From Roseiarcus sp963748545 (GTDB lineage: Bacteria > Pseudomonadota > Alphaproteobacteria > Rhizobiales > Beijerinckiaceae), in the NCBI GenBank assembly GCA_963748545.1, contig CAVVJO010000015.1, forward strand, positions 184,010-248,009: a stretch of DNA of 64,000 bases, in the 5' to 3' direction. Under the pieces are notes generated by a model, which was not told the origin of the DNA, did not search any database, and saw only the letters and a program-made list of their open reading frames with translations. The translations under genes and the position numbers were made by a program. Below, piece by piece: positions 8,441 to 17,557 of the stretch (positions are counted from its first letter, which is position 1; each line of letters begins with the position of its first letter).

Positions 8441-10108
8441 TCACGCCGACCCGTGCTCGTCGTCGTGGGCGATGCGGCTCGGCATGAGGTCTCCCGCGGC
8501 CTCCAGCACCGGATAGGCGGCGCCGGCGACCAGATGGTCGTTCAGACGCTTGATGTCGCGCAGGAGGTCGAGCGGCGCCGCCTGCGGCGCGGCGTGTCCG
8601 CCACGGTCGCGGAGCCCGACGAAGTGGGCTCTGATCGCGTCGGCCTCCCTGCGCCGAAATTCCTCTTTCTGTTGCGACAGAACGCGGGCGGCGTGTCGGT
8701 CGCCGGTCATGAATACCGATGCGGCCGAGCGAAGGTTGCCGCGGACGGCCTCGAAAACATCCTGAATGTCGCGCTCGTCGTCCGGTCCGAGGTCGGTTCC
8801 GCGCTTGAGGATCTTCCCCACAAAGCCCGCAATGTTTCGCTCCACGACGTCCCCTGCGCCCTCCAAATTCACGGAAAACGCAAGCACGGCTTCGAGGCGG
8901 CGGTGCTCTTCGTCGGTCAGACTTTCCGGGTCGAGCCGCGTCAGGTAGCGCTTGATCTCGCCGTTGAGCGCGTCGAGCACATCATCCGACTTTCGCGCCC
9001 GCGAGATCGCGTCGCGGTCCCGGAGACGCAAGGATTCGGCGGCGCCTTCGATCATCGAATCGAGCACATCGACCATGCGCAGCGCCTCTCGCGCCGCGTG
9101 ACCAATGGCGATCGAGGGCGTCTCCACGGCCGAGTCGTCGAGATAGAGCGGCGTGGCTGGGTCCGCGGCGGCGAGACGCTGGGGCATCAGGCGTTCCAGG
9201 AGGCGCGCCAGCGGCCCGAGCAGCGGCAAGAACGCCAGGGCGAGGACGACGTTGAACGCGGTGTGAAAGTCGGCGACCGCCCGGGAGAAATTCGGCTCGA
9301 TCTGGACCAGGCCGACGCCGATGGGCGTGAGGAGCGGCAAAGCGACGGCGGCGCCGACGAGGCGCGTGACGACGTTTCCGACCACTACCCGCCGTCCCGC
9401 CGCATCGCCGCCGCGCGCGCCCTCGATCAGCGGATTGAGCGCCGTCCCGATGTTCGCGCCGACGATCAGGGCGAGCGCGGCGTCGAGAGGAATGACGCCT
9501 TTTTGGGTGAAGGACATGACCAGCAGCGCGACCGCCACGCTGGAATGCGCCGCCCAGGCGAGTAACGCGCCGAACGCGACCGAGATCAGACGGTCGGTCG
9601 CGATCGCGCCCATGAGGATCCGCAGGCTCGGAACATCCTCGTAGGGGGTGATAATCTCGAGGAGCTGGGGCAGCGCGATCAGCATCAGGCCCAGTCCGAT
9701 CGCGACGCGGCCGATATCGCGCGTGCGGGCGCCCCCTGCCCGAAACATCGCCACGCCCGCAAGCAGGAGCAGCGGCGACGCTTTCGACACGTCGAACGAC
9801 AGCGCCTGCACGATCAGGGTCGTGCCGACATTCGCGCCCAGCATCGCCGCCAGCGCGGGAACCAGGGCGACGAAGCCGGCGCCGGCGAACGAGGCGATCA
9901 TCAGGCCCGTGGCGGTGCTGCTCTGCAACACGGCGGTGACCCCGAGGCCAGCGGCGGCGGCCTTGATCCGGTTGCCGAGCGCATAGCCGAGGAAGCGTCT
10001 GAGCTCGGCGCCGAAGGCGCGCTGCACGCCGCTCTGCACCATGTGGACGCCCCACAAAAGCAGGGCGATCGCGCCGGCGAGGTTGAGGAGGTTCAAGGTG
10101 GCGTCCAT
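8441..10108 (-). CDS. Na+/phosphate cotransporter with C-terminal PhoU-like domain (NptA/YjbB type)
   Basis: A 555-residue inner membrane protein of the PNaS family. Residues 1-320 hold two inverted Na_Pi_cotrans repeats, each with the signature QSS-type loop: LQSSTATGLM in the first and AHSSVAVALL in the second, plus GANVGTT and GANIGTA. The C-terminal part (about 330-555) is helical, charged and soluble (ILKRGTDLGPDDERDI, VFMTGDRHAARVL), matching the PhoU-like tail of YjbB proteins. The gene is convergent with the PAP2-2H phosphatase 70 bases away. It may import or export phosphate; direction cannot be read from sequence. Confidence 0.9.
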   Translation of the reverse strand: MDATLNLLNLAGAIALLLWGVHMVQSGVQRAFGAELRRFLGYALGNRIKAAAAGLGVTAVLQSSTATGLMIASFAGAGFVALVPALAAMLGANVGTTLIVQALSFDVSKASPLLLLAGVAMFRAGGARTRDIGRVAIGLGLMLIALPQLLEIITPYEDVPSLRILMGAIATDRLISVAFGALLAWAAHSSVAVALLVMSFTQKGVIPLDAALALIVGANIGTALNPLIEGARGGDAAGRRVVVGNVVTRLVGAAVALPLLTPIGVGLVQIEPNFSRAVADFHTAFNVVLALAFLPLLGPLARLLERLMPQRLAAADPATPLYLDDSAVETPSIAIGHAAREALRMVDVLDSMIEGAAESLRLRDRDAISRARKSDDVLDALNGEIKRYLTRLDPESLTDEEHRRLEAVLAFSVNLEGAGDVVERNIAGFVGKILKRGTDLGPDDERDIQDVFEAVRGNLRSAASVFMTGDRHAARVLSQQKEEFRRREADAIRAHFVGLRDRGGHAAPQAAPLDLLRDIKRLNDHLVAGAAYPVLEAAGDLMPSRIAHDDEHGSA

Positions 10109-10236
10109 GGACGACGCTCCTGGCTAGGGCGAAAAACGGTGTCTAACGCGACGGGCCACGTTTCGTTCAAATTTGGGCCGTATTGCGATCGGGAATCTTT
10201 GCGCCGGCCTCCGGCGGTCGCGCGGACGGAGGACCG

Positions 10237-11091
10237 GTGACGACTTTTGTTTGGGCGGCGGTGTTGACCGCCGCGTTGCTGCACGCGCTATGGAATTCGG
10301 TGGTCAAGAGCGCCGAAGACAAGTTCATGAGTTCGGCGCGGGTGGCCTTGTGGGCGGGGGCCTTCGCCGCGCTTTTCAGTCTGACCCTGCCCGCGCCGTC
10401 CCTGCGGTCGCTCCCCAACGTGGTCGCTTCGGCCCTGATTCACGTGGTGTACTTTCTCCTGGTCGGTCGCCTTTACCGCAACGCCGATCTCTCCGTCGCC
10501 TATCCATCGATGCGCGGTCTCGCGCCGCTCATCGCGACCGCCCTGGCCGCCGCGACGCTCGGAGAGGTCCCGGACGCGTTCGCGCTCATCGGCGTGCTGG
10601 CGCTCGTCGTCGGGGTGACGTCCATGGGGGTCTCCGGTCTCGCTCATGGGCGAATCGACCGCTCGGCGCTGGTCGTTGCGCTTTTCAATTCCGTGGTCAT
10701 CGCAACCTACACCGTCGTCGACGGCGAGGGCGCGCGGCTCTCCGGGCCCGACGCAGCGCATGCCTTCGCCTACAACGCCTGGTCCATGAGCCTGACGGCG
10801 GCGCTCTATCTCCCGGTAGTGCTGACGCTGCGCGGCAGGGGCGCCGGCGCTGAGCTGGCGCGCAATCCTCGGCGAAGCGCCTTTGCGGGCCTTGCCGCTT
10901 TCGGCGCGTACGCGATCGTAATCTGGGCGATGACGCAGGCGCCGATCGGCGCCGTGGCGGCGCTGCGCGAGAGCTCCATCGTGTTCGCCGCGATCATCGG
11001 CGTCGCCTTCCTCGGCGAACCCTTTCGCAGCGCGCGCGCCGGCGCAACCTTGCTGATTGTCGGCGGCGTCGTCGCGCTTCGGCTCGCTTGA
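10237..11091 (+). CDS. EamA/DMT-family transporter
   Basis: A 284-residue inner membrane protein with ten predicted helices in two EamA halves, starting VTTFVWAAVLTAALLHALWN. The HALWN motif near the first helix and SVAYPSMRGLAPL are typical of the EamA group related to RarD/YdcZ-like permeases, usually metabolite exporters. The start is a GTG at 10237 with a strong GGAGGA just upstream; the ATG at 10183 in the same frame gives a hydrophilic tail without that site. Divergent from the Na/Pi cotransporter gene; the substrate is unknown. Confidence 0.82.
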   Translation: MTTFVWAAVLTAALLHALWNSVVKSAEDKFMSSARVALWAGAFAALFSLTLPAPSLRSLPNVVASALIHVVYFLLVGRLYRNADLSVAYPSMRGLAPLIATALAAATLGEVPDAFALIGVLALVVGVTSMGVSGLAHGRIDRSALVVALFNSVVIATYTVVDGEGARLSGPDAAHAFAYNAWSMSLTAALYLPVVLTLRGRGAGAELARNPRRSAFAGLAAFGAYAIVIWAMTQAPIGAVAALRESSIVFAAIIGVAFLGEPFRSARAGATLLIVGGVVALRLA

Positions 11092-11280
11092 TCAGGGCGG
11101 GACGACCGACGCCGTCGACAACCGCACGATTGCAAGGCGTCACTCCGCCGCCGCGAGCCTCCCTTGGCGGGTGAGAATTCTGTCAACGCCCCTGAAAGTC
11201 GTGGGATTTCAGGTAATTTCTGTTACATTCCGCCGGGAATATCGTTGCCGAATGGATTCGGCGCCGAGGGGACTCTCGCG

Positions 11281-12000
11281 ATGCATGATCACACCGTGAA
11301 ATCCTACGACAGGGAGCTCGACACGCTCGACCGCCTGATCGCCGAAATGGGCGGCGTCGCGGAAAAGATGGTGGTGGACGCCGTCGACGCGCTGGCCAAC
11401 GCCGACACCGTGCTTGCGCATCAGGTCGTCTCCACCGATCCCCGCTTGGACGCCTTACAACGGGAGATCGAGACTCTCGCCGTGATGACCATCGCCCGCC
11501 GGCAGCCGATGGCGATCGATCTTCGGGAGTTGATCGGCGTCATTCGCGTCGCCGGCGATCTGGAGCGGGTCGGCGACCTCGCCAAGAACATCGCCAAGCG
11601 CACGATCAAGCTCGGCGTCGAATCCCGGGTCCCGCGCGCGATCGTGGGATTGAAGCACATGAACGAGGTCGCGACCGAACTCATGAAAGACGTTCTCGAC
11701 GCCTACGCTCAACGCGACGCCGACCGCGCGCGCGAAGTGTGGGACCGCGACGTCGACCTCGACGCGCTCGAGGACTCGGTGTTTCGCGACCTCCTGACCC
11801 ACATGATGGAGGATCCGCGGAACATTTCATTCTGCGCTCACATGCTGTTCTGCTCGAAGAACATCGAGCGGATCGGCGATCACGCCACCAATATCGCCGA
11901 AACCGTCGTCTATCTCGTCACGGGCCAGGCGATGCCGTCCGACCGCCCGCGCGGGCGACAGGACACGGACGTCGAAGTCGAGTCCGCCGGACGACTTTAG
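11281..12000 (+). CDS. phoU: Phosphate signalling complex protein PhoU
   Basis: A 239-residue cytoplasmic protein of two three-helix PhoU repeats. It begins MHDHTVKSYDRELD and carries the metal-binding signatures VAGDLERVGDLAKNIAKR in repeat one and CSKNIERIGDHATNIAE in repeat two. PhoU normally represses the Pho regulon with PhoR and the PstSCAB transporter. Here no pst, phoR or phoB gene is adjacent, but a Na/Pi cotransporter with its own PhoU-like tail lies 1.2 kb upstream. The ATG at 11281 is the family start; the frame opens earlier at 11164. Its stop overlaps the stop of the convergent hydrolase gene by three to four bases. Confidence 0.93.
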   Translation: MHDHTVKSYDRELDTLDRLIAEMGGVAEKMVVDAVDALANADTVLAHQVVSTDPRLDALQREIETLAVMTIARRQPMAIDLRELIGVIRVAGDLERVGDLAKNIAKRTIKLGVESRVPRAIVGLKHMNEVATELMKDVLDAYAQRDADRAREVWDRDVDLDALEDSVFRDLLTHMMEDPRNISFCAHMLFCSKNIERIGDHATNIAETVVYLVTGQAMPSDRPRGRQDTDVEVESAGRL

Positions 12001-13235
12001 AGCCCGTCAAACCAGGTCTTCCACTGCGGCGCGGCGGTCGCATATGTGCCCCGGTGGTCCGTGGCGCCGGTCGTTACCGCCTCGACCTGCATGTTTCCCG
12101 CCCCGATCGCGCGCTGATAGGTCATCGCGAGCCGGCCGAGGCCGGTGGGGATGGCTTCGTCCGCTTCTCCATAATAATTGCGGACCGGGCTTTTCACGAT
12201 CCACCGATAGGCGGCGGTTTTCTCCGACAGCAGCCGTCCGTAAGCCGAGGCGGCGAAGAACTGGGGATCGAAGTACTCGGGCCGAACCAGCTTGTGCAGA
12301 TCCGTCGGGATCTCGGCGGCTTCAACCGGCTGCTTCTTGTAAAGTTTCTCGGCGGCGTCATAGGTCGCATCGGTGATCACGGAGCGCGCGAGCCCGGGAA
12401 CGCCGTAATAGTTTTCGAACGAGAAGGCGGAGAGGATGACAATGGTGGTGAGCCACGGCGCGTCATTCGTCCTAGGGAAGTCGAGCGCGCCGCTGATCAG
12501 GGCAAAGGCGTCGACCGGCGCGGAAGCGGTCGCAGCCGCGGCGACCGGAACCCCGGCGCTCTCGAGTTTTTCCAGGAACGCCATGGTCACGAAGCCGCCC
12601 TGCGACCAGCCGCCGAGATAGAGTTTGGAAGTTGAGACGCCCATCTGGGCGAGCACGGCGCGGCTGGCGATCAGGAGATCGTAGCTCGCCTGCTGGTGGC
12701 TCGCCTTCACCACATAGCCTTCCGGCTCCTTCGACAAGCCCATTCCGAAATAATCCGCGCCGATCACCACGTAGCCCTGCCCGGCGAACTGAGCGAGCAT
12801 GAGCTGGGTTTCCGCCGAACGGTCGGGAAATGAAGGGACCTCGTTTTTCCCGTAGACCGTGCCGTGCTGATAGGAAAGCATCGGAAAGCTCGAAGCGCCG
12901 GTGTCGGGCACGGCGAGAAGTCCGGTCGCTACGGTCGGCTGGTTCCCGCGTTCCGGGATCACCGATTCATAGGTGATGCGATAGAGCTTGATGCCGTTGC
13001 GCGCGGGCGTATAGGCCACTTTGACGCCGAAGAACTTCGGCGTATCGACGGTCAGAATCCGATTGAGCCGCTCGACGTCCCAAACGCCGATCAGCGCGTA
13101 GCTCACGCCCGAGGAAACCTGGATCGGCGCGCCCTCGTCAGCGGGAGCGCCGGAACTCGGGGAGACGCCGGCAAGCGACAGAGACAGGAGCGCCGTCAGC
13201 GCGAGGGCCGACAACAGCCGAATGATCGGGGACAT
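11997..13235 (-). CDS. Secreted alpha/beta hydrolase of the secretory lipase type
   Basis: A 412-residue exported hydrolase. The signal peptide is MSPIIRLLSALALTALLSLS with a cleavage near SSGAPA. The nucleophile elbow is GGWSQGG, the acidic residue is probably in YGEADEAIP, and the late His is in ATDHRGTY. The arrangement, with a long lid between strand blocks (SYQHGTVYGK, GADYFGMG), matches secretory lipases (LIP family, PF03583) and related esterases. I use the ATG at 13235 because it starts the signal peptide; an upstream ATG at 13304 adds a basic stretch. Substrate unknown. Confidence 0.8.
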   Translation of the reverse strand: MSPIIRLLSALALTALLSLSLAGVSPSSGAPADEGAPIQVSSGVSYALIGVWDVERLNRILTVDTPKFFGVKVAYTPARNGIKLYRITYESVIPERGNQPTVATGLLAVPDTGASSFPMLSYQHGTVYGKNEVPSFPDRSAETQLMLAQFAGQGYVVIGADYFGMGLSKEPEGYVVKASHQQASYDLLIASRAVLAQMGVSTSKLYLGGWSQGGFVTMAFLEKLESAGVPVAAAATASAPVDAFALISGALDFPRTNDAPWLTTIVILSAFSFENYYGVPGLARSVITDATYDAAEKLYKKQPVEAAEIPTDLHKLVRPEYFDPQFFAASAYGRLLSEKTAAYRWIVKSPVRNYYGEADEAIPTGLGRLAMTYQRAIGAGNMQVEAVTTGATDHRGTYATAAPQWKTWFDGL

Positions 13236-13520
13236 GAGCGCGGTCTTCCTTGGCCGAATCTCGGTGGGCTGCGCGTCCCCCAATGGCGGCGTGCGACGGC
13301 TCATCGCTGTGATCGGAGGTAACGAGTGGCACGCGCGGTCGCATGGCGCAAGGCGACATCCGCCCCCGCCATTCAGCCGCCCGGCGGCCGGCGTCGCCCC
13401 CTGAGCGCCGGCCGGGGCGGCGCCGCCGACGTACGCCCAAAATCAGCCGCGTTTGACGCCGTAAAATAGCCGAGAACCTCGTCTAAAGCTTTATGTGTTA
13501 CGCGTAAGCCACAGATTTAA

Positions 13521-14174
13521 TTGGAATGGGCAGAAGCCGATCCGGGCCAAAATGGGGCAGAGCCGCGCCTTGGCGCCCTCAGCGAATCGAAAGTCGAGCA
13601 TAAGCCGTTGAAATCCCCTCATCGACCGCAAAACCAGGACGGCGCCGCCGGCCGCGAGCCGTCGACCCCAAGCCTCGGCATCCTCGCCCGCCGCAAGATC
13701 GAGGCGGAGATCATCGCCCCGATCTATGACGAGATGCGTAAAGCCATCGGCGAAGCCAAGGCGCGCGAGATCCTGCGCGCCGCCATCCGGCGCGCGGCGA
13801 TCACGGCCGGCGCGGAGATGGCCGCGCGGGCGCCGGAGGGCGCCGATCTCGAGAGCTTCAAGGCCGTCTTCCCCTTATGGACCCAGGATGACGCGCTCAC
13901 GATCGAGGTTTTGCGCGACGAGCCTGGCCGTTTCGACTTCAACGTCACCCGCTGCCGCTACGCCGAGACCTACCGCGCCATGGGTCTCGGGGAGCTAGGC
14001 GACGTCCTGTCCTGCAACCGCGACGGCGCCTTCTGCGAGGGCTATGATCCGCGCATCGAACTGACGCGGACGCGGACGATCATGGGCGGAGCAGCCACGT
14101 GCGACTTCCGCTACCGCATGCGAACCGTCAAGGCCGAGGCCGGCGGCGGCGGCGCCACAGAGGGACAATCATGA
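13521..14174 (+). CDS. L-2-amino-thiazoline-4-carboxylic acid hydrolase family protein
   Basis: A 217-residue protein of the ATC hydrolase family (PF14196). The diagnostic C-terminal half reads FNVTRCRYAETYRAMG, LGDVLSCNRDGAFCEGYDP and LTRTRTIMGGAATCDFRY, with the conserved Cys residues. Characterised members hydrolyse L-2-amino-thiazoline-4-carboxylate to N-carbamoyl-cysteine, a step to L-cysteine; many homologues are uncharacterised. The N-terminal 45 residues are poorly conserved, so the true start may lie further in. Its TGA overlaps the ATG of the SIMPL gene (ATGA), implying translational coupling. Confidence 0.85.
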   Translation: MEWAEADPGQNGAEPRLGALSESKVEHKPLKSPHRPQNQDGAAGREPSTPSLGILARRKIEAEIIAPIYDEMRKAIGEAKAREILRAAIRRAAITAGAEMAARAPEGADLESFKAVFPLWTQDDALTIEVLRDEPGRFDFNVTRCRYAETYRAMGLGELGDVLSCNRDGAFCEGYDPRIELTRTRTIMGGAATCDFRYRMRTVKAEAGGGGATEGQS

Positions 14175-14911
14175 GACTTGCAACGGTTCTGGGCGGGGTC
14201 GCCGCGCTCGCCATCGCACAGGCGGCCGCCGCCCCGCCTTCGCCCGCCGCGGATACGCGCCTGATCGAACTCAACCAGGACCGCACGATCGAGATCACCG
14301 GCGAGGGAAGCGTTTTGGCGACGCCGGACTTCGCCCGGATCACGCTCGGCGTGACGACGACGGGCAAAGACGCCGGCGCCGCCATGGCCGCCAACGCGAA
14401 AGCCGTGAACGACCTCATCGCGGCGATCAGGGGCGAGGGTGTCGCCCCGGCCGACATCCAGACATCGAGCCTGTCGATTTCGCCGACCTTCGCCAATCCT
14501 ACCCAGGGCTCGAACGAGCCGCCCGCGATCACTGGATACAACGTCGGAAACATGGTCACCGTCACTGCCCGCGATCTCAACCGCCTCGGGACCCTGCTCG
14601 ACAAGGCCGTCGGAAGCGGGGCCAACGCCATGTACGGCATTGCCTTCGGCCAGAACGACCCCAGCGCGCTGCTCGACAAGGCTCGTCCCCTCGCGGTCGC
14701 CGACGCCCGGCGCAAGGCCGAGATCTACGCCGCCGCCGCCGGGGCCAAGATCGGCCGGCTGATGGAGCTTACCGAGCAGGGCGGAGCCCAGCCGATGGCG
14801 TTTCCCCGCCGCATGTACGCCACTGCGGCGGGCGCAGCGCCGACGCCGGTCGAGGCCGGACAGGACAAGCTTACGGTGAGCGTCGCGGCGCGTTACGAGC
14901 TTACGCAGTAG
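14171..14911 (+). CDS. SIMPL domain (DUF541) periplasmic protein
   Basis: A 246-residue exported protein: a signal peptide (MRLATVLGGVAALAIAQAAA) followed by a SIMPL domain with ITGEGSVLATPDFARITLGV, then TSSLSISPTF, GYNVGNMVTVTARDL and ADARRKAEIYAAAAG. Family members such as E. coli YggE relieve oxidative stress by an unknown mechanism. The ATG at 14171 overlaps the stop of the upstream ATC hydrolase gene, so the two are probably co-translated; whether they share a thiol-related role is only inference. Confidence 0.88.
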   Translation: MRLATVLGGVAALAIAQAAAAPPSPAADTRLIELNQDRTIEITGEGSVLATPDFARITLGVTTTGKDAGAAMAANAKAVNDLIAAIRGEGVAPADIQTSSLSISPTFANPTQGSNEPPAITGYNVGNMVTVTARDLNRLGTLLDKAVGSGANAMYGIAFGQNDPSALLDKARPLAVADARRKAEIYAAAAGAKIGRLMELTEQGGAQPMAFPRRMYATAAGAAPTPVEAGQDKLTVSVAARYELTQ

Positions 14912-14939
14912 CCTCTCCAACGGCCAGGGAGTTCCCTCG

Positions 14940-15206
14940 ATGTGCCGCTCCATCCGCCCGCTGTTTCATTTTGAGCCCCCCGCGACCGAGGAAGAGATCC
15001 GCGCCGCCGCGCTCCAGTTCGTGCGCAAGGTCAGCGGCTTCTCCCGGCCGTCGCAGGTCAACGCCGAGGCTTTCGACCGCGCGGTCGACGAGGTGGCGGA
15101 CGCGACGCGCCGGCTCGTCTTTACCCTCACGAGCCCCGCCGCGCCCCGCGACCGCGCAGTCGAGGCAGAGAAGGCGCGCGAGCGTTCGAAGGCGCGGTTC
15201 GCTTGA
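14940..15206 (+). CDS. DUF2277 domain protein
   Basis: An 88-residue cytoplasmic protein. It starts MCRSIRPLFHFEPPATEEEI and continues AAALQFVRKVSGFSRPS, the DUF2277 signature, ending in a charged helix with EKARERSKARF. Function of the family is unknown. It follows the SIMPL gene by 28 bases in the same direction and could be the third gene of that operon. Confidence 0.88.
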   Translation: MCRSIRPLFHFEPPATEEEIRAAALQFVRKVSGFSRPSQVNAEAFDRAVDEVADATRRLVFTLTSPAAPRDRAVEAEKARERSKARFA

Positions 15207-15307
15207 TCCGCACGCGACTCGCGCGCGTAGGCAGAGGGCCGCAAATTCGCCATGCCCAACGCCGAGCGTCCTGTTCGGGTGGGGCTCAGCAAGCAAGGAG
15301 ACGGTTC

Positions 15308-15742
15308 ATGAGCAAGTCAGTTCTCGCAGCGACAATCGCACTGGCCGGGTTGGCGTTTTCGTTCGCTTCGGCCCGCGCCGAGGAGTTCAAGTACAAAGCC
15401 GATCTGACAGGAGCGGCCGAAACGCCCCCGACCGACAGCAAGGGGACCGGAACCGTCAAAGCGACCTACGATACGGCGACCAAGACGCTGACCTGGACAG
15501 TGGACTATTCCGGCCTCACCGGGCCTGCCGTCGCGGCGCATTTTCACGGTCCCGCCCCGGTCGGCAAGCCGGCGCCAGTCGAAGTGCCGCTGAAGGCTCC
15601 GCTCGACAGTCCGATGACGGGCTCCGCCACGCTGACCGACGCCGAGGCCAAGGACCTGATGGACGGCATGATGTATTTCAACATCCACACCGCTGAGCAC
15701 AAGCCGGGCGAGATCCGCGGCCAGCTCGAAAAGGCGATGTGA
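15308..15742 (+). CDS. CHRD domain secreted protein
   Basis: A 144-residue exported protein with a signal peptide ending SARAEE. The CHRD domain is seen as YKADLTGAAETPPTDSKGTG, LTWTVDYSGLTG, AAHFHGPA and MMYFNIHTAEHKPGEIRGQ, with the conserved His residues of the sandwich fold. CHRD proteins are small secreted beta proteins of unclear role. The ATG at 15308 has AAGGAG about ten bases upstream. Confidence 0.9.
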   Translation: MSKSVLAATIALAGLAFSFASARAEEFKYKADLTGAAETPPTDSKGTGTVKATYDTATKTLTWTVDYSGLTGPAVAAHFHGPAPVGKPAPVEVPLKAPLDSPMTGSATLTDAEAKDLMDGMMYFNIHTAEHKPGEIRGQLEKAM

Positions 15743-15751
15743 CCGGCGCGA

Positions 15752-15894
15752 TCAGCCGATATTGAGCAAGCCCGCGATCGTGTCGATGGTGAACCGGCCG
15801 ACGTGATTGAGGAAAGGGAAGCCGAGCAACGGCTCGGCGTCGTGCGGCGACGGTCGCATAAACGTCCCGGAGAGTATGGCCGCCGACGGACATT
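15752..15894 (-). pseudogene. C-terminal remnant of a retropepsin-like aspartic protease
   Basis: Reading the minus strand in pieces gives VKVGSMSVGGHTLRDVYATV, then in the neighbouring frame EPLLGFPFLNHVGRFTID and a stop at 15752-15754. This resembles the last 50 residues of TIGR02281-type retropepsin-like proteases (LLGxxFLxxxGRFxID). The frames are not continuous and the catalytic DTG part is not visible in the 120 bases upstream, so only a fragment remains. Confidence 0.45.
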
Positions 15895-16018
15895 GACCCG
15901 ACCTTGACGCCGCTTCGGTGCGGCGGTCTCGGTGGAGATCGTCGTCCTCACACTTTCCACTCGACCGCAGCCAAAAGAGCTTTACGAACCGCGGCGCTGC
16001 CCACTTCGACGGCGCCCT

Positions 16019-17557
16019 CTATGCCGCACGTTCCCTCAGCCGCTCCGCGTCCTTTGCATGCCGCGCCACCCAGTCAGGCAGGAAGGTGAAGGCCTCGGAC
16101 ATCAGGTGCGGCGTATGCAGTCCCGCCGACTTGCGCAGCGCTCGCCCCAAATATTCGTGCAGGGCCGGTCGATAAGTCGGATGCGCGCAATTCGCGATGA
16201 TCGTCTCGGCGCGGCGCTTTGGCGACAGACCCCGCAGGTCCGCCAGACCGTGCTCGGTCACGATCACCTGCACGTCGTGCTCGGTGTGGTCGACGTGGCT
16301 CGCCATCGGCACGATGCAGGAGATCGTTCCGTTCTTGGCGGTTGAGGGGGTCATGAAGATTGAGAGGTAGGCGTTGCGCGCAAAGTCGCCCGAACCGCCG
16401 ATGCCGTTCATGATCGACACGCCGCGAACATGGGTCGAGTTGACGTTGCCGTAAATGTCGGCCTCGATCAGCCCGTTCATCGCGATGACGCCCAGGCGCC
16501 GGATCAGTTCGGGATGGTTGCTGATCTCCTGCGGCCGAAGGACCACCTTCTCGCGATAGAGCCCCACATCGCGATTGAATTCTTCTGCGGCTTCGGGAGA
16601 CAGCGAAAGCGCCGTCGCCGACGCGAAGTCCATCTTGCCCGACTTGATGAGGTTCATCATGCCGTCCTGGAGCACTTCGGTGAAGGCCGAAAGCCCGGTG
16701 AACGGCCCGTGCTGCAACCCGTCCATGACGGCGTTGGCGACGTTGCCGACGCCCGACTGAAGCGGGAGAAGATTTTGCGGCACCCGGCCTTTTTTCACCT
16801 CGTGACCGAGGAATTCGAGGATGTTGTCGGCGATGGCGCGTGACGTTGCGTCCGGCGCGGAGAAGGCGGTATTGCGGTCTGGCGAATTGGTTTCGACCAC
16901 CGCGATCACTTTTTCGGGATCACAGAAGAAGTACGGTTGGCCGATGCGGTCGTGCGCGTTAAGCAGCGGAATCGGACGCCGGTGCGGCGGCAGATCGGTG
17001 CCGTAGTAAATGTCGTGCATGCCCTCAAGGCCGGGATTTTGCCAGCTGTTGACCTCAAGAATGATCTTGTCGGCCTGATCGAGCCAGGTCTTGTTGTTGC
17101 CGACGGAGGAAGATGGGATCAGCCGCCCGTCCGGGAGGACGCCGGCGACTTCGATCACGGCGACGTCGAGCTTTCCAAGGAAACCGAACCACACGAACTG
17201 CGCGACATGCGACAGGTGGATGTCGACGTAATCCATGTCGCCGTCGTTGATCCGCTTCCGGCACGCGGGATCCGACTGGTAAGGCAAGCGAAGTTCGATG
17301 CCATCGGCTCGAGCGAGCGCGCCGTCGAGCTCGGGCGCCGTCGAAGCGCCGGTCCACACCCCAACTTTGAAGTGCTCGCCTGCGGCGTGCTTCGCCTGGA
17401 TTCGGGCGGCAAGCGCGAGCGGCACGGCTTTCGGGTACCCTGCTCCGGTAAAGCCGGACATGCCGACATTCACGCCATCGGGGATCAAAGCGGCGGCTTC
17501 TTCAGCGCTCCTGAGTTTGGCGCGCAGCGCGGCGTTTCGAATGCGGGTCTCGATCAT
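16019..17557 (-). CDS. Acetyl-CoA hydrolase/transferase family protein, probably succinate/acetate CoA-transferase
   Basis: A 512-residue CoA-transferase of the Ach1/AarC group. The N-terminal half carries VNVGMSGFTGAGYPKAVPLAL and GASTAPELDG; the catalytic Glu is in SAFTEVLQDGMM; the CoA loop is MNGIGGSGDFARNAY, and the tail has VTEHGLADLRGLSPKRRAE. Such enzymes move CoA between acetate and succinate or hydrolyse acyl-CoA. The start is placed at the ATG at 17557 (MIETRIRNAALR), the family's usual N-terminus; the frame is open to 17713. The 333 bases upstream hold the AT-richer promoter region and no gene. Confidence 0.88.
   Translation of the reverse strand: MIETRIRNAALRAKLRSAEEAAALIPDGVNVGMSGFTGAGYPKAVPLALAARIQAKHAAGEHFKVGVWTGASTAPELDGALARADGIELRLPYQSDPACRKRINDGDMDYVDIHLSHVAQFVWFGFLGKLDVAVIEVAGVLPDGRLIPSSSVGNNKTWLDQADKIILEVNSWQNPGLEGMHDIYYGTDLPPHRRPIPLLNAHDRIGQPYFFCDPEKVIAVVETNSPDRNTAFSAPDATSRAIADNILEFLGHEVKKGRVPQNLLPLQSGVGNVANAVMDGLQHGPFTGLSAFTEVLQDGMMNLIKSGKMDFASATALSLSPEAAEEFNRDVGLYREKVVLRPQEISNHPELIRRLGVIAMNGLIEADIYGNVNSTHVRGVSIMNGIGGSGDFARNAYLSIFMTPSTAKNGTISCIVPMASHVDHTEHDVQVIVTEHGLADLRGLSPKRRAETIIANCAHPTYRPALHEYLGRALRKSAGLHTPHLMSEAFTFLPDWVARHAKDAERLRERAA

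Noticed and set aside
11164..11281. Pho box upstream of phoU
   Set aside because: CTGTCAACGCCCCTGAAA has one good half-site but the second repeat does not match the CTGTCAT consensus well; not enough to call.
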